DNA of 64,000 nucleotides, from positions 48,774-112,773 of the forward strand of contig DATNPL010000151.1 in NCBI GenBank assembly GCA_036703255.1. The letters run 5' to 3'. The translations under genes were made by a program, and so were the position numbers. The notes under the pieces were generated by a model. That model was not told the DNA's origin. It saw nothing but the letters and a program-made list of their open reading frames with translations, and ran no database searches. The stretch is from Drouetiella sp036703255. GTDB taxonomy: Bacteria > Cyanobacteriota > Cyanobacteriia > Elainellales > Elainellaceae. Below, piece after piece: positions 42,001 through 50,973 of the stretch. Each line of letters opens with the position of its first letter. The first letter of the stretch is position 1.

Positions 42001-44426
42001 GTCAGCCAGCTTCCTGACGGCAAAAGCGCGATCCCTTGCTTCAAATAGCTGACCGAGGGTTCGTAGGCAGCAGAAGCTTTGGCTCTCTGCCCGGCGATGA
42101 GATTAAGTCGAGCCAGCTCAATTTTCTCTGTCGAGCTGCTGAGCAAATCGGCACCGCGATTTAAAGCATTGACAATCTCAAAAATGTTGGCTTCTAGCTC
42201 TGGTGGAGATGTGCTGCGCAGCAAAAGCTGCCCCATTTTGAGGTGGGTCGTCTGCTTTTGAGCATCAGGAATTAAAGAATAGGCGGCCTGCTGCACGCGG
42301 TCATGCAAAAACCGATAGGTGACTTTGGCTGGGTCAAAGCCCAGCATATCCAGTTCGCTATCGGCAAACAGCAGGAGAATTTTGTAATCATTATTGAGGG
42401 GTAAAACCAAACCGGACTGCAACGCAGGCTGCAAGGCTTGAGCCACCTCTAGAGATGAAGTTTCGCTGACCGTTGCCAACACGTTGATATTAAAGCGATC
42501 GCCCACACAGGCAGCCAGCTTCAATAGGGTTTGCGTTGTTTCGGGTAGCTTCTCGATATTCCCCGCCATCAGATCAACAACGCTCTTATCGGCAACGCCC
42601 GTAGCCTGAATTTTTTCTAGATCCCACTGCCAGTTTCCCTGAGCAAAGTCAAAGGTCAGCAGATGTTCTTGGTGCAGGGTCTTGAGCAGCTGCATCAAAA
42701 AGAAAGGATTGCCCTGCGTCTTGTTAAACAACAGCTCAGCCAAAGACTGCGTTGGCTGCAAATCGCTCAAGGCATCCGCCACAATTTGCTGAACATGAGC
42801 CATCTCTAGCGGACTCAACACAATGTTGCTCACCGCTACCCCGGTCTGCCGAATTTCCTCCAGCGTTTTGATCAAGGGATGGACAGGGCTGACCTCATTG
42901 TCGCGATAGGCTGCAATCAGCAGAAGATGCTGGCTATCGGCATGGGTCATCAGCACCTGAATCAGCTTCAGCGATGCCGAATCTGCCCATTGCAAATCGT
43001 CTAAAAACAGAACTAGCGGGTGTTCTGGCTGTGTAAAAACCTGGATAAAAGACTGAAAGACTCGATTAAAGCGATTTTGGGCTTCGGCTGCTCCTAGCTC
43101 TGGCAGGGGCGGCTGTTGCCCCATGATTAGCTCGACTTCGGGAATCACGTCAATGATCACCTGCCCATTGCGGCCGAGTGCCCGCAGCAGCTTTTCTCGC
43201 CAATCTTGCAGGCGATCGCTAGGCTCGGTCAGCAGCATCTGCATCAAAGACTGAAACGCCTGAATCAGCGATGCATAGGGAATATTGCGCTTGAACTGGT
43301 CAAACTTGCCCGAAATAAAGTAGCCTCGCTGCCGCGCGATTGGCTTGTGAACCTCGTTGACGAGCGAAGATTTGCCAATGCCAGAATAGCCAGACACCAG
43401 CATGATTTCGCTGTGAGGACAGGAGCTATCGGCAATTCGCTCAAACGCGCTGAGCAATTTCGCAACTTCCACCTCTCGTCCATAGAGCTTTTGGGGAATC
43501 AGCAGCTGTCCGGCGCGATCGCGCGCACCCGGAATTAAAGGCGGAATATCGCCTGTGGCTTGCAGCCGAGCGAGGCAAAATTCTAGATCAACCTTGAGTC
43601 CGGCAGCGCTCTGGTAACGGTCTTCTGCATTTTTTGCCATCAGTTTTTCAACAATCGCTGCGATCGCTAACGGCACCTCTGGATTGAGATACCGCATAGA
43701 AATCGGCTGCTTGGCAATGTGAGCATGGACTAGCTCCATCGGGTCTGATCCCTGAAAAGGCAGCATCCCCGTCAGCATTTCATAGAAAGTAACCCCCAGC
43801 GAGTAGAAATCGCTGCGATAGTCTACCGAGCGATTCATCCGCCCCGTCTGCTCCGGCGACATATAGGCAAGCGTGCCCTCTAGCTGATTGGGGTTTGTGA
43901 TCTGAGGGGCTTCTTGCGTGAGGCGAGAGGCAATACTGAAATCTGTGAGCTTGACCTCCCCAGTCTGAGGATTAAAGATGATGTTGGCGGGCTTAATATC
44001 TTTGTGCAGAATGCCGTGCTGGTGTAGCGAAAGCAGCGCTTGAGCTAGCTGGATAGCAATTTTGAGAAAGGCGATCGGCTGGAGAGGCTGCTGCTGAAGG
44101 AAACGCTTGAGCGATTCTCCGCCAAAGTCTTCGTAGATCAGCGCCAGACGGTTCTGATAGCTGTGTAACTCATAAACCCTGACAATACCCTCTAGAATCA
44201 GCGATTCTGTGATTTTGTACTCTTGTTTGAGACGGCTGATTTGCTCAAGCGTGGGGTACTCTGCTTTGAGGATCTTGAGGATGACGGCATGGGGTGACGT
44301 TTGCGAGACCTGAATTTCAGGCTGAAGGTCTTTTCTGAAGGTCTGCCCCCGGTAGACAACCGTATTGACTCCTTCATGCAGCACTTCAGTCAGGTCGTAG
44401 CCTGAAAAGGTCAATGCGGGCACCAT
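39015..44426 (-). CDS. Ser/Thr kinase - ATPase - GAF - histidine kinase fusion
   Basis: 1803 residues. Order: eukaryotic-type protein kinase (about 5-270; HGILHKDIKPANIIF and LTDFSIAS, with DFS instead of DFG), an AAA-type ATPase (about 310-520; Walker A SGYSGIGKSSLVNE, LFLDDLQWADSASL), a long helical TPR-like middle (about 650-1290), a GAF domain (about 1345-1490; GVLYLENNLIAGAFS), a histidine-acceptor helix (AGIAHEINNPIGFLKG) and a HATPase domain with N box and intact G boxes (DSGLGIPEEI, GKGTGLGLSIA). This trifunctional layout is common in multicellular cyanobacteria. It lacks a receiver domain, so a separate response regulator is needed. The stimulus is unknown. Confidence 0.93.
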   Translation of the reverse strand: MVPALTFSGYDLTEVLHEGVNTVVYRGQTFRKDLQPEIQVSQTSPHAVILKILKAEYPTLEQISRLKQEYKITESLILEGIVRVYELHSYQNRLALIYEDFGGESLKRFLQQQPLQPIAFLKIAIQLAQALLSLHQHGILHKDIKPANIIFNPQTGEVKLTDFSIASRLTQEAPQITNPNQLEGTLAYMSPEQTGRMNRSVDYRSDFYSLGVTFYEMLTGMLPFQGSDPMELVHAHIAKQPISMRYLNPEVPLAIAAIVEKLMAKNAEDRYQSAAGLKVDLEFCLARLQATGDIPPLIPGARDRAGQLLIPQKLYGREVEVAKLLSAFERIADSSCPHSEIMLVSGYSGIGKSSLVNEVHKPIARQRGYFISGKFDQFKRNIPYASLIQAFQSLMQMLLTEPSDRLQDWREKLLRALGRNGQVIIDVIPEVELIMGQQPPLPELGAAEAQNRFNRVFQSFIQVFTQPEHPLVLFLDDLQWADSASLKLIQVLMTHADSQHLLLIAAYRDNEVSPVHPLIKTLEEIRQTGVAVSNIVLSPLEMAHVQQIVADALSDLQPTQSLAELLFNKTQGNPFFLMQLLKTLHQEHLLTFDFAQGNWQWDLEKIQATGVADKSVVDLMAGNIEKLPETTQTLLKLAACVGDRFNINVLATVSETSSLEVAQALQPALQSGLVLPLNNDYKILLLFADSELDMLGFDPAKVTYRFLHDRVQQAAYSLIPDAQKQTTHLKMGQLLLRSTSPPELEANIFEIVNALNRGADLLSSSTEKIELARLNLIAGQRAKASAAYEPSVSYLKQGIALLPSGSWLTDYDLTLALCTEIAEAAYLNTDYGQSAQWVNVIEQHATHDLDKVKACELKIQCYIAQLQMWKAIALGLETLAMLGIPIACKLDRAHDSIRLPDLAALKHSPRMTDPTQLAALQILCTLTSPAYQTQPEIYRWIVLTQLELCVEHGHSALAAFAYTAYAWFCGAIQMSDRAYHSGKIALALIEQFQAKELECSFYQLFESFVRHQKEHIQATFTPLTESIHTGLETGDLGYVSYSAMNLGTHLFFSGKPLEGVIQTQAHYIELLLKLKQEFQIYYMQLWQQVMLNLQGKAADPCVLRGESFDEALILPRLETAQNQQSLFAFYTARLILSYTFEQHQQATENAAMAAHYAGSGAGLVLSAVYHFYHALSLLADCDADRWQVQLQKAIAHQQVMQQWAESAPMNYRHKFDLVAAEIARIQDQKYEAMQAYDQAIQGATAQGYYQEAALASELAAKFYLAQDKKHIAQGYMTDAYYGYIRWGAIAKVHQLEKQYASLIVGTQQTALPVQATETLVANRSHSASGTTSSQNILDLTTVMKAAQAISSELNLHQLLEKLLSIILENAAAQTGALILEKDGQLLIEAIAKESDQRAIILQSVPAETSQDLPISLINYVARTRQSLVLKNAIHEPISESDPYILNHQPKSILCNPILYQGKFIGVLYLENNLIAGAFSHDRLELLGLLTTQAAIAIENACLYTREQEKSQQLQASFQQVQQTQLQLVQNEKMATLGNLVAGIAHEINNPIGFLKGSLRNIEDYIQDLLAHMECYRQSYPEQLLTVQAHAAEVDLEFLLKDLPKMIGSMKGAIERIRHISTSLRTFSRSDTDQRIACDIHEGIESTLLILKYRLQANEQRPAIGITKEYADLPKVECFPGQLNQVFMNILANAIDALEELKDDLAAPNGTLRKITITTSLSQDQSRVVIRIQDSGLGIPEEIRSRIFNHLFTTKDVGKGTGLGLSIARQIVEETHGGHLSCNSELGKGTEFVIEIPVSSAELQ

Positions 44427-45262
44427 ACTCCTCCTACTTCTCCGTAGATTAACCAGAGATCAACCCGTTCCGTTGCAAATTTGCTGTTTTTTCCAGAGAG
44501 GTGCTGTCCAATCTTCATCCGAGAATCAACCTGCAAATCCTGAGCTTTACCCAATTAATCAAAACGTATGCCTAAGGTTCCCACTTTGGGAGATTAAAGA
44601 ACCAGGCAGGGTGATTTCAGTTCCAGGCAAATCGCAATGCGATCGGATTTCAATCAGTAGATGCGAGGGGGTTTGAGTCCAAATCCTTTTCCAAGATAGC
44701 AATTTCACACATAACAACAATGCGATCGCCGTTATGTCTCGGTAAAGACATTTTACTGAACAATTCTTTGGCTCAAATACAAGAATCTTTAGCAATAAGC
44801 GCCATGAGAACCGTGAACTCATGAACCTGAAAAGCCTTTCTTGCAAAAGCCTCTCTTGCAAAAATCTTAGGTTTGATGCAACTTGCTATTCTCAGCCTTT
44901 GGGCGGTAAATCTCTGAGTCAAATGATTTGGATAATTTATTTGAATGATTTATTTAGACAACGTTTAATTCGACTATGAATTTAAATCTGGATGACGATG
45001 GATTAGCTTTCGTGAAGCGATCGCTGGCTGAACTCGACACGTCCGGCACTACAATCTAATACACAGGCTTACGTATCTTGGACGCAGTCCTCCCGTGAGT
45101 GCAGTGATCGAGGTCACAGCACAGGTTCACGGTATTTTCAGACAGGTGAGCAAGTTTATGTCGGCAATTCTGCATGAACTGCAATCTTGCGTAAGCCCCA
45201 ATACATTAAGCTGCAATACATCAAGCTGCCATACATTGAGCGGACAGGGAGGAATAGGCGGA
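44427..45262. other. Intergenic region before glgX
   Basis: About 830 bp between two divergent genes. No convincing gene; short frames here show no recognisable pattern. Around 44920-44965 it is AT-rich and may hold promoters. Three tandem 15-bp units lie at 45201-45243 (separate entry). In-frame GTG and ATG codons at 45095 and 45158 could extend glgX but lack ribosome sites. Confidence 0.45.
45201..45243 (+). repeat. Tandem 15-bp repeats in the glgX leader
   Basis: ATACATTAAGCTGCA (45201), ATACATCAAGCTGCC (45216) and ATACATTGAGCGG (45231) are successive near-copies. They end 19 bp before the glgX ATG and just upstream of its strong Shine-Dalgarno site. Confidence 0.75.
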
Positions 45263-47386
45263 ATGACTGAGGATGTTTTACCTGGTCTCAGTTTTCCATT
45301 GGGGGCAACCGTGCGGATGGGCGGAACAAACTTTTGTATCTACTCAAAACATTCGGCCTATTTGGAACTGCTGCTATTCGATGCCCCCAATGATCCGCAG
45401 CCTGCAAGGGCTATCCGGCTTGACCCCAAGCGGCATCGCACGTTTCACTATTGGCATGTCTTTGTGCCTGAGGTGCGATCGGGGCAGATTTATGCCTATC
45501 GCGCCCACGGAGCCTATGCCCCTGAAAAAGGATTGCGCTTTGACCCTCAGAAAGTATTGCTTGATCCCTATGCCCGCATGGTCGTGGGCTGGGAGCACTA
45601 CAGCCGTGAAGCCGCCATTCTTCCAGGAGACAACTGTGCCTCTGCGCTAAGAAGCGTTGTTGTAGACTCTAGCCTCTATAACTGGGAGGGCGATCAGCCG
45701 CTGCAAGAGCATCATTACAACTGGGAAGGAGACCAACCTCTACGTACTCCCTATTCCCAAACTGTTATTTACGAGCTGCATGTCGGCGGCTTTACAAAGC
45801 ATCCTAGTTCTGGCGTCACGCCGAGCAAGCGTGGCACCTATGCCGGATTGATTGAAAAAATTCCTTACCTCAAAGAGCTGGGGGTTACAGCAGTCGAGCT
45901 GCTCCCCATTCACCAATTTGATGAACAGGATGTGCGGCCTGGTTTGACCAACTACTGGGGATACAGCACGATCGCCTTCTTTGCCCCCCATATGCAATAC
46001 AGCTCTTGCCGCGATCCGCTGGCGGCAGTGGATGAATTCCGAGATATGGTCAAGGCGCTGCATAAAGCAGGCATTGAAGTCATTCTGGATGTGGTGTTTA
46101 ACCATACGGCTGAGGCAAACCACGAAGGAGCCACGCTTTCGTTTCGAGGGTTAGCCAATACTTCCTACTACATTCTTGAAGAAGATAATTTAGCGCTGTA
46201 TGCCAACTACAGCGGCTGTGGCAACACGATCAAAACCAACCATGAAGTGGTGGCGCGCCTAATTATCGATTGCCTCCAGTATTGGGTTGCCGAAATGCAT
46301 GTGGATGGCTTTCGGTTTGATCTGGCCTCGGTGCTGTCTCGAAGCCGATCGGGTCATATTCTAGAAGATCCGCCTCTGCTGTGGGCGATCGACTCTAACC
46401 CCATCTTGGTCAATGCCAAGGTGATTGCCGAAGCCTGGGATGCGGCTGGGCTGTATCAGGTGGGTTCGTTTGCGGGCGATCGCTTTGCCGAATGGAATGG
46501 GCCGTTTCGGGATGACGTGCGGCAGTTTATTAAAGGTGATCCAGACAGGGTGAGCAAGGTGGCTGCCAGAATTATGGGCAGCCCAGATATTTATCCGGCA
46601 CTCGATCGCGAACCCAATCGCAGCATTAATTTCATTACCTGCCACGATGGCTTTACGCTGAATGATTTAGTGTCCTATAACGAAAAACACAATGAGGCCA
46701 ACAAGGAAGATAGCCGGGACGGCAGCAATGATAACTATAGCTGGAACTGTGGACAGGAAGGCGATACCTCAGATCCAGAGATAACATCGCTGCGGCATCG
46801 CCAGATGAAAAATCTGTTGACAATATTAATGATGTCTCAGGGTACGCCGATGCTGCTCATGGGCGATGAGGTGAGGCGATCGCAGCAAGGCAACAACAAT
46901 GCCTACTGTCAGGATAGCGAGCTAAGCTGGTTTAACTGGGATGCCCTGGAAAAACAGGCTGACTTTCATCGGTTTGTGAAGCTGCTGATTCACTTCGCGC
47001 AGTCTCTCGAAATCTTTCGCTGCGAAGAAATCTTGACCGTAACCTTTGCCAGTTCCAAGCCTCACATTGTCTGGCATGGCATTAAACTGGGAGATCCAGA
47101 TTGGGGTGAAAATTCTCACAGTCTGGCCTTTACGCTACGCCATCCCGAAGCAGGCGAACATCTGCATGTGATTTTGAATGCCTACTGGAAACCGCTAACG
47201 TTTGAGCTGCCACCGCTCGATCGGGGAGAAGTGTGGCATCGAGTCATTGATACCGCTTTGGCCAGTCCAGATGATATTATGTTCGATCTGGCTGCGACAG
47301 AGGCATCTGTCCCTAGCGTTGTGAAGTCCAGCCTGTATCGAGCAGAGGCGCGATCGTCTGTTGTGCTAATTGTCAGAGAAGGCTAA
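45263..47386 (+). CDS. glgX: Glycogen debranching enzyme, isoamylase type
   Basis: 707 residues from the ATG at 45263, which follows a strong GGAGGAATAGGCGGA; longer readings from 45095 or 45158 are less likely. It hydrolyses alpha-1,6 branches of glycogen. An N-terminal carbohydrate-binding domain (LGATVRMGGTNFCIYSKHS) precedes the GH13 barrel: VVFNHTAE, DGFRFDLASVLSR with the nucleophile Asp, VIAEAWDAAGLYQVG with the acid Glu, and INFITCHDGFTLNDLVSY with the transition-state Asp. Odd feature: the segment YNWEGDQPL before the barrel is present twice in tandem (13 residues each, 45677-45754). In glycogen-storing cyanobacteria GlgX-type enzymes supply glucose in the dark. Confidence 0.94.
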   Translation: MTEDVLPGLSFPLGATVRMGGTNFCIYSKHSAYLELLLFDAPNDPQPARAIRLDPKRHRTFHYWHVFVPEVRSGQIYAYRAHGAYAPEKGLRFDPQKVLLDPYARMVVGWEHYSREAAILPGDNCASALRSVVVDSSLYNWEGDQPLQEHHYNWEGDQPLRTPYSQTVIYELHVGGFTKHPSSGVTPSKRGTYAGLIEKIPYLKELGVTAVELLPIHQFDEQDVRPGLTNYWGYSTIAFFAPHMQYSSCRDPLAAVDEFRDMVKALHKAGIEVILDVVFNHTAEANHEGATLSFRGLANTSYYILEEDNLALYANYSGCGNTIKTNHEVVARLIIDCLQYWVAEMHVDGFRFDLASVLSRSRSGHILEDPPLLWAIDSNPILVNAKVIAEAWDAAGLYQVGSFAGDRFAEWNGPFRDDVRQFIKGDPDRVSKVAARIMGSPDIYPALDREPNRSINFITCHDGFTLNDLVSYNEKHNEANKEDSRDGSNDNYSWNCGQEGDTSDPEITSLRHRQMKNLLTILMMSQGTPMLLMGDEVRRSQQGNNNAYCQDSELSWFNWDALEKQADFHRFVKLLIHFAQSLEIFRCEEILTVTFASSKPHIVWHGIKLGDPDWGENSHSLAFTLRHPEAGEHLHVILNAYWKPLTFELPPLDRGEVWHRVIDTALASPDDIMFDLAATEASVPSVVKSSLYRAEARSSVVLIVREG

Positions 47387-47419
47387 ACTGCCGTGTCCTA
47401 GACCAGAAATAGCTTGAAG

Positions 47420-47460
47420 AACTTTTTTTGAGAGATTCGCCGCACTCTCTCAAAAAAGTT
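47420..47460. terminator. Hairpin between convergent glgX and cyclase genes
   Basis: AACTTTTTTTGAGAGA (47420-47435) pairs with TCTCTCAAAAAAGTT (47446-47460) with one unpaired base. T- and A-rich arms allow termination in both directions for the two converging genes. Confidence 0.75.
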
Positions 47461-47499
47461 TTGGGTTTTATCAGGAAGCTGTAGGGATTGAGTACAGAA

Positions 47500-50049
47500 C
47501 TATTTAGTCAACATGGTATAAACGCCATCCCAAGATAATGGCGGCGGCTCTTTGGTATATTGTCGGGCGCGATCGATATAGACTGCGATCGCTTTATCTG
47601 CTGGTCGAAAACGCTGCGCCTGCTGAAAGTGGCGAATGGAGCGCTGAAAATCTCGGGCAGCATAGGCATCACGACCTGCCTGATACAGATCGAGAAAGTC
47701 TTGGGTCGCTAGGGAAAGCGGCGTGGTGCGATCGCCAATTAGCTCATAGATGCGCACGGGTTTGGTTTTGCCTTTGGCTCGAATGCGATCGAGTTCTCGC
47801 ACCCAGACTTTATCGCGGCAAAGCTCGTAGGTAAACTCGCTGAGGATAATATCGCAGCCATATTCTTTGGTCGCGCCTTCTAGCCGAGAGCTAATATCTA
47901 CGCCATCCCCAATCACCGTATAGTCCATCCGCTTTTGAGAGCCAATGTTGCCCGATACCACAGCTCCAGAACTTAAGCCAATGCCAATGCGGATTTGCGG
48001 CTGGGAGGTTTGCTGCCGTTCTTCGTTAAAGTCGGCAAGGCGATGACGCATATCCAATGCAGACTGTACAGCCATCCAGGCGTGATTTTCGAGGGGCAAA
48101 GGGGCACCAAATACAGCCATGAGGGCATCGCCAATAAATTTGTCTAAGGTGCCCTCATGGTCAAATACGGCCTCTACCATGGTGCCGAAGTAGTTGTTCA
48201 GCAGCGATACCACCTCCGAAGCCTCCATTTCCTCAGTCAGGGAGGTATAGCCGCGAATGTCAGAGAACAAAATTGTTACTTCTTTTCGTTCTCCCTCCAT
48301 CAGTGCTTCATCGCCCAAAGCCATGACTCGCTCTGCCACCCCCGGATTCATGTAGCGATACATGGTGGTCTTCATCCGTTTTTCTTGGCTGATGTCTTCT
48401 AGCACCACCAAGCCGCCTCGTACACTGCCTTCAGGGTTGGTTAGCGGATTGACCGTAAGGTTGATACTGCGCTCGACCTTGCGGACTTGAGTCGCAGCAA
48501 GGTACAGATGATCGAGATGAGGCAGCTCTCGGGGATCATTCCAGGGAATAAACTGCTCAGGCGTGGCGCGATCGCCAATCGCCAAAATTAATTCATGGGT
48601 TCCCACGCCTTCATACAAGCCCACGGTGAGATTTTGTTCGGGAATGTAATTTTTTTTGCCTGTGCTCAGGCTGACCTCTAAATGGGTCTGGAGCAACTCA
48701 ATCGGCACGATTTCCCAGACGAGGCGACCCGTTAGCTTTTCGACCCAAAACTGAGCCTGCTGGCGATCGGCACTGCTTTGCAGCGAACAGCCCAGCAGAT
48801 TGAGCGCTGCATCGTTAATCGTGACAATCCGACCCTGCATATCGGTAGAGATGACCGCATCGGATAAGCTTTGCAGGATATCTTTTTGGTACTGCTTTTC
48901 TAACAAAACATGTTCAAAAAGCTGGGCGTTTTCTAAGGCAATACCCGCCTGAATGTTGAAAGCGCGCATAAATTCTTCATCGGATGCTGTAAAACTCCCC
49001 TGTTTTTTGTTGATCAGCTGCGTCACGCCAATCAAGCTTCCTTCAGAGTTGTAAACAGGCATGCAAAGAATGTTCCGAGTCTGGTAGCCTGTCAAGCGAT
49101 CGACGCTAGGGTCCCAGCGCGGGTCTTCGTAGGCATCGGTAATATTGAGGCTTTGCTTGGTAGAAGCCACATAGCCCACAATGCCGCGATCGCTCGGCAA
49201 CCGAATCTCCATCATGGACAGATCATCGGCTGTCGCCACTTTTGACCACAGCTCACGCCGATCTCCATCTACCAAAAACAGCGTACTGCGATCGGCTCCC
49301 ATCAAATTTTGTGCTTCCGCCATGACGGCTCGCAGCGTCTTTTCTAGATCTAGACTTTGCCCCAGGCAAGCCGTTGCCTTGAGTAGCGCCGTTACCCCCC
49401 GCTGATTGCGGGCTGCCATATAGAAAGAGTTGCAGCTCTCTAGAATGATCCCCATAGAGGCCGCAAACTCACGAAACCGTCGCTCATCGCCTTCATTAAA
49501 AGGTTCGCTGCCGCGTTTGTTGAGCAGCTGCACCACGGCAACCACGCGGTTTTTAGTGCTAAAGATGGGCATACACAGAATATTGCGCGTCCGGTAGCCC
49601 GTGCGCTGATCGATATCGCGGTTGAACAGTGGATGGCTATAGGCATCGGCAATGTTGAGGCATTGCCCTGTGACTGCCACCTGTCCAGCAATACCGACGG
49701 TCAGCGGTAAATGAATTTCTAGGGGTTTGCCGTTGGCATCTTGCGCTACCTTGGCCCAAAGCTGCTGCTTTTCTTCGTCTATGAGGTAAATAGTGGTGCG
49801 ATCGGCCTGAAGAATTTGCCCAATTTTTAGGGTAAAGGCTTCTAGGATTTGCTCCAGCATCGTCTCCAGGGCTTCATTGTTGATCATGTCGATCGCCCGG
49901 AGGAATTGCTCAAACTCGCGGGTAATCTGATCTAACAAATCCACAAACTGCGGTACGGGCAGATCCCTAACCCGGTTGGTCAGGTCGCCTCTGCGGTTCG
50001 CCTGAGTCAGGGTAACCAACATACCATTGGAGGAAGATGCGATTGTCAT
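47500..50049 (-). CDS. Adenylate/guanylate cyclase with GAF-GAF-PAS sensor
   Basis: 849 residues. Two GAF domains (about 60-205 and 220-373), each with the TGYRTRNILCMPI or TGYQTRNILCMPV signature, a PAS domain (about 390-490), a linker, a class III cyclase domain (about 585-770) and a TPR-like tail (790-830). Metal-binding Asp residues occur in LFSDIRGYTSL and KFIGDALMAVF. The Lys of LDKFIGD and Thr of DYTVIGD favour ATP, so cAMP is the likely product. The transition-state Asn (usually VN-x-x-x-R) reads VDISSR, an Asp. Tandem GAF cyclases such as Anabaena CyaB are controlled by cyclic nucleotide binding. Convergent with glgX. Confidence 0.93.
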   Translation of the reverse strand: MTIASSSNGMLVTLTQANRRGDLTNRVRDLPVPQFVDLLDQITREFEQFLRAIDMINNEALETMLEQILEAFTLKIGQILQADRTTIYLIDEEKQQLWAKVAQDANGKPLEIHLPLTVGIAGQVAVTGQCLNIADAYSHPLFNRDIDQRTGYRTRNILCMPIFSTKNRVVAVVQLLNKRGSEPFNEGDERRFREFAASMGIILESCNSFYMAARNQRGVTALLKATACLGQSLDLEKTLRAVMAEAQNLMGADRSTLFLVDGDRRELWSKVATADDLSMMEIRLPSDRGIVGYVASTKQSLNITDAYEDPRWDPSVDRLTGYQTRNILCMPVYNSEGSLIGVTQLINKKQGSFTASDEEFMRAFNIQAGIALENAQLFEHVLLEKQYQKDILQSLSDAVISTDMQGRIVTINDAALNLLGCSLQSSADRQQAQFWVEKLTGRLVWEIVPIELLQTHLEVSLSTGKKNYIPEQNLTVGLYEGVGTHELILAIGDRATPEQFIPWNDPRELPHLDHLYLAATQVRKVERSINLTVNPLTNPEGSVRGGLVVLEDISQEKRMKTTMYRYMNPGVAERVMALGDEALMEGERKEVTILFSDIRGYTSLTEEMEASEVVSLLNNYFGTMVEAVFDHEGTLDKFIGDALMAVFGAPLPLENHAWMAVQSALDMRHRLADFNEERQQTSQPQIRIGIGLSSGAVVSGNIGSQKRMDYTVIGDGVDISSRLEGATKEYGCDIILSEFTYELCRDKVWVRELDRIRAKGKTKPVRIYELIGDRTTPLSLATQDFLDLYQAGRDAYAARDFQRSIRHFQQAQRFRPADKAIAVYIDRARQYTKEPPPLSWDGVYTMLTK

Positions 50050-50973
50050 GAGGGTTCACGGGGGCATACTACAGGAGCCAAACCAGAGAAACGCCAAATC
50101 AGGAAACAGCGTCACGTCATCCCAATAAATACTTTTGAAATTGACGAAAACACAGTCCAGATATTGAAGACACCCTATGTTACGCGGCACAGACTTACAG
50201 AATTCTCTTGTCGGCCAGAACACTTTGTCTGGCACTTTGTCTGCCTCACTCCAGATGGGCAACTGACCCATCCCGCAAGAAACCAAGATTGTTAATCCTA
50301 AGGCTGTACATCACCTGATGCTGCCAGTCCTCACGCACCACACACCTTTTTGCACATCTTTGTTATATTGCATCTGCAATACATCTGGCTACCGGGTTTA
50401 TTGAAGATGCTGCGATTCCATGTTAGGTAAGTGTGAATTAAGAAGTTTTACGGTTTCCTTTCTTAGAATCATGTGACTAGCACGACAGATTTCACCCGTC
50501 CTTTAAAAATCACTCAGCCTTGCAGATCAATGAACCTGAAAGATTTTTCAAAAAGCAGGCTGCTCCTTTAAAAAGCCCTGGCTTGATTCCATTCGTCATC
50601 CAGAGCAAAACGCTGACTTACAGTCGTATGTCCGTAGCCAAGATAGCGAGATGCAAAACGCCAGCCGTTCGCTATCCTATCTGAGCGCGATCGCTTAGCG
50701 CTGTATCTTGAACATAGAATCTTGAATATAGAAACAGCCTGAGCGCCATTATCTAAAATGGGCTTCGGATGTTCTGTATCAAAACGGGTCAAAACTCAGT
50801 GAATTTGCAGAGCAGAATGGCCACAAATACGTGAAAATGTTGCATGCAAACATTATGAAAACGCTGTTAAATAAAGTTAATAAAATCTTTAGTACATTTG
50901 CTTAGAGACTGAATTATTCTGTGTAGTTGACTTACGTCTGGGGAGTCCAGCTCAGTCAGCCGCTCGCAAAGCC
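50050..50973. other. Long gene-free interval before the M23 gene
   Basis: More than 900 bp without a supportable gene; two minus-strand frames of about 75 codons (50056-50286 and 50568-50792) show no recognisable pattern. A short palindrome lies at 50366-50381. The last 150 bp are AT-rich, contain TTGACT near 50928 and probably hold the promoter of the M23 gene. Confidence 0.45.
50366..50381. promoter_or_regulatory. 16-bp palindrome TATTGCA-TC-TGCAATA
   Basis: Two perfect 7-bp arms flank a 2-base centre. The symmetry and size suit a binding site for a dimeric regulator, 600 bp before the M23 gene and 315 bp before the cyclase start. No further support. Confidence 0.2.

Noticed and set aside
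39660..43538. Many long frames opposite the kinase fusion gene
   Set aside because: They are shadows of the well-supported minus-strand gene and contain no domains.
44559..44861. 100-codon minus-strand frame between the kinase fusion and glgX
   Set aside because: Sequence is not protein-like in pattern and no ribosome site is seen.
50056..50286. Minus-strand 76-codon frame upstream of the cyclase
   Set aside because: No conserved pattern; composition looks like non-coding sequence.
50568..50792. Minus-strand 74-codon frame in the gap before the M23 gene
   Set aside because: No recognisable motif or ribosome site; isolated in a gene-free stretch.
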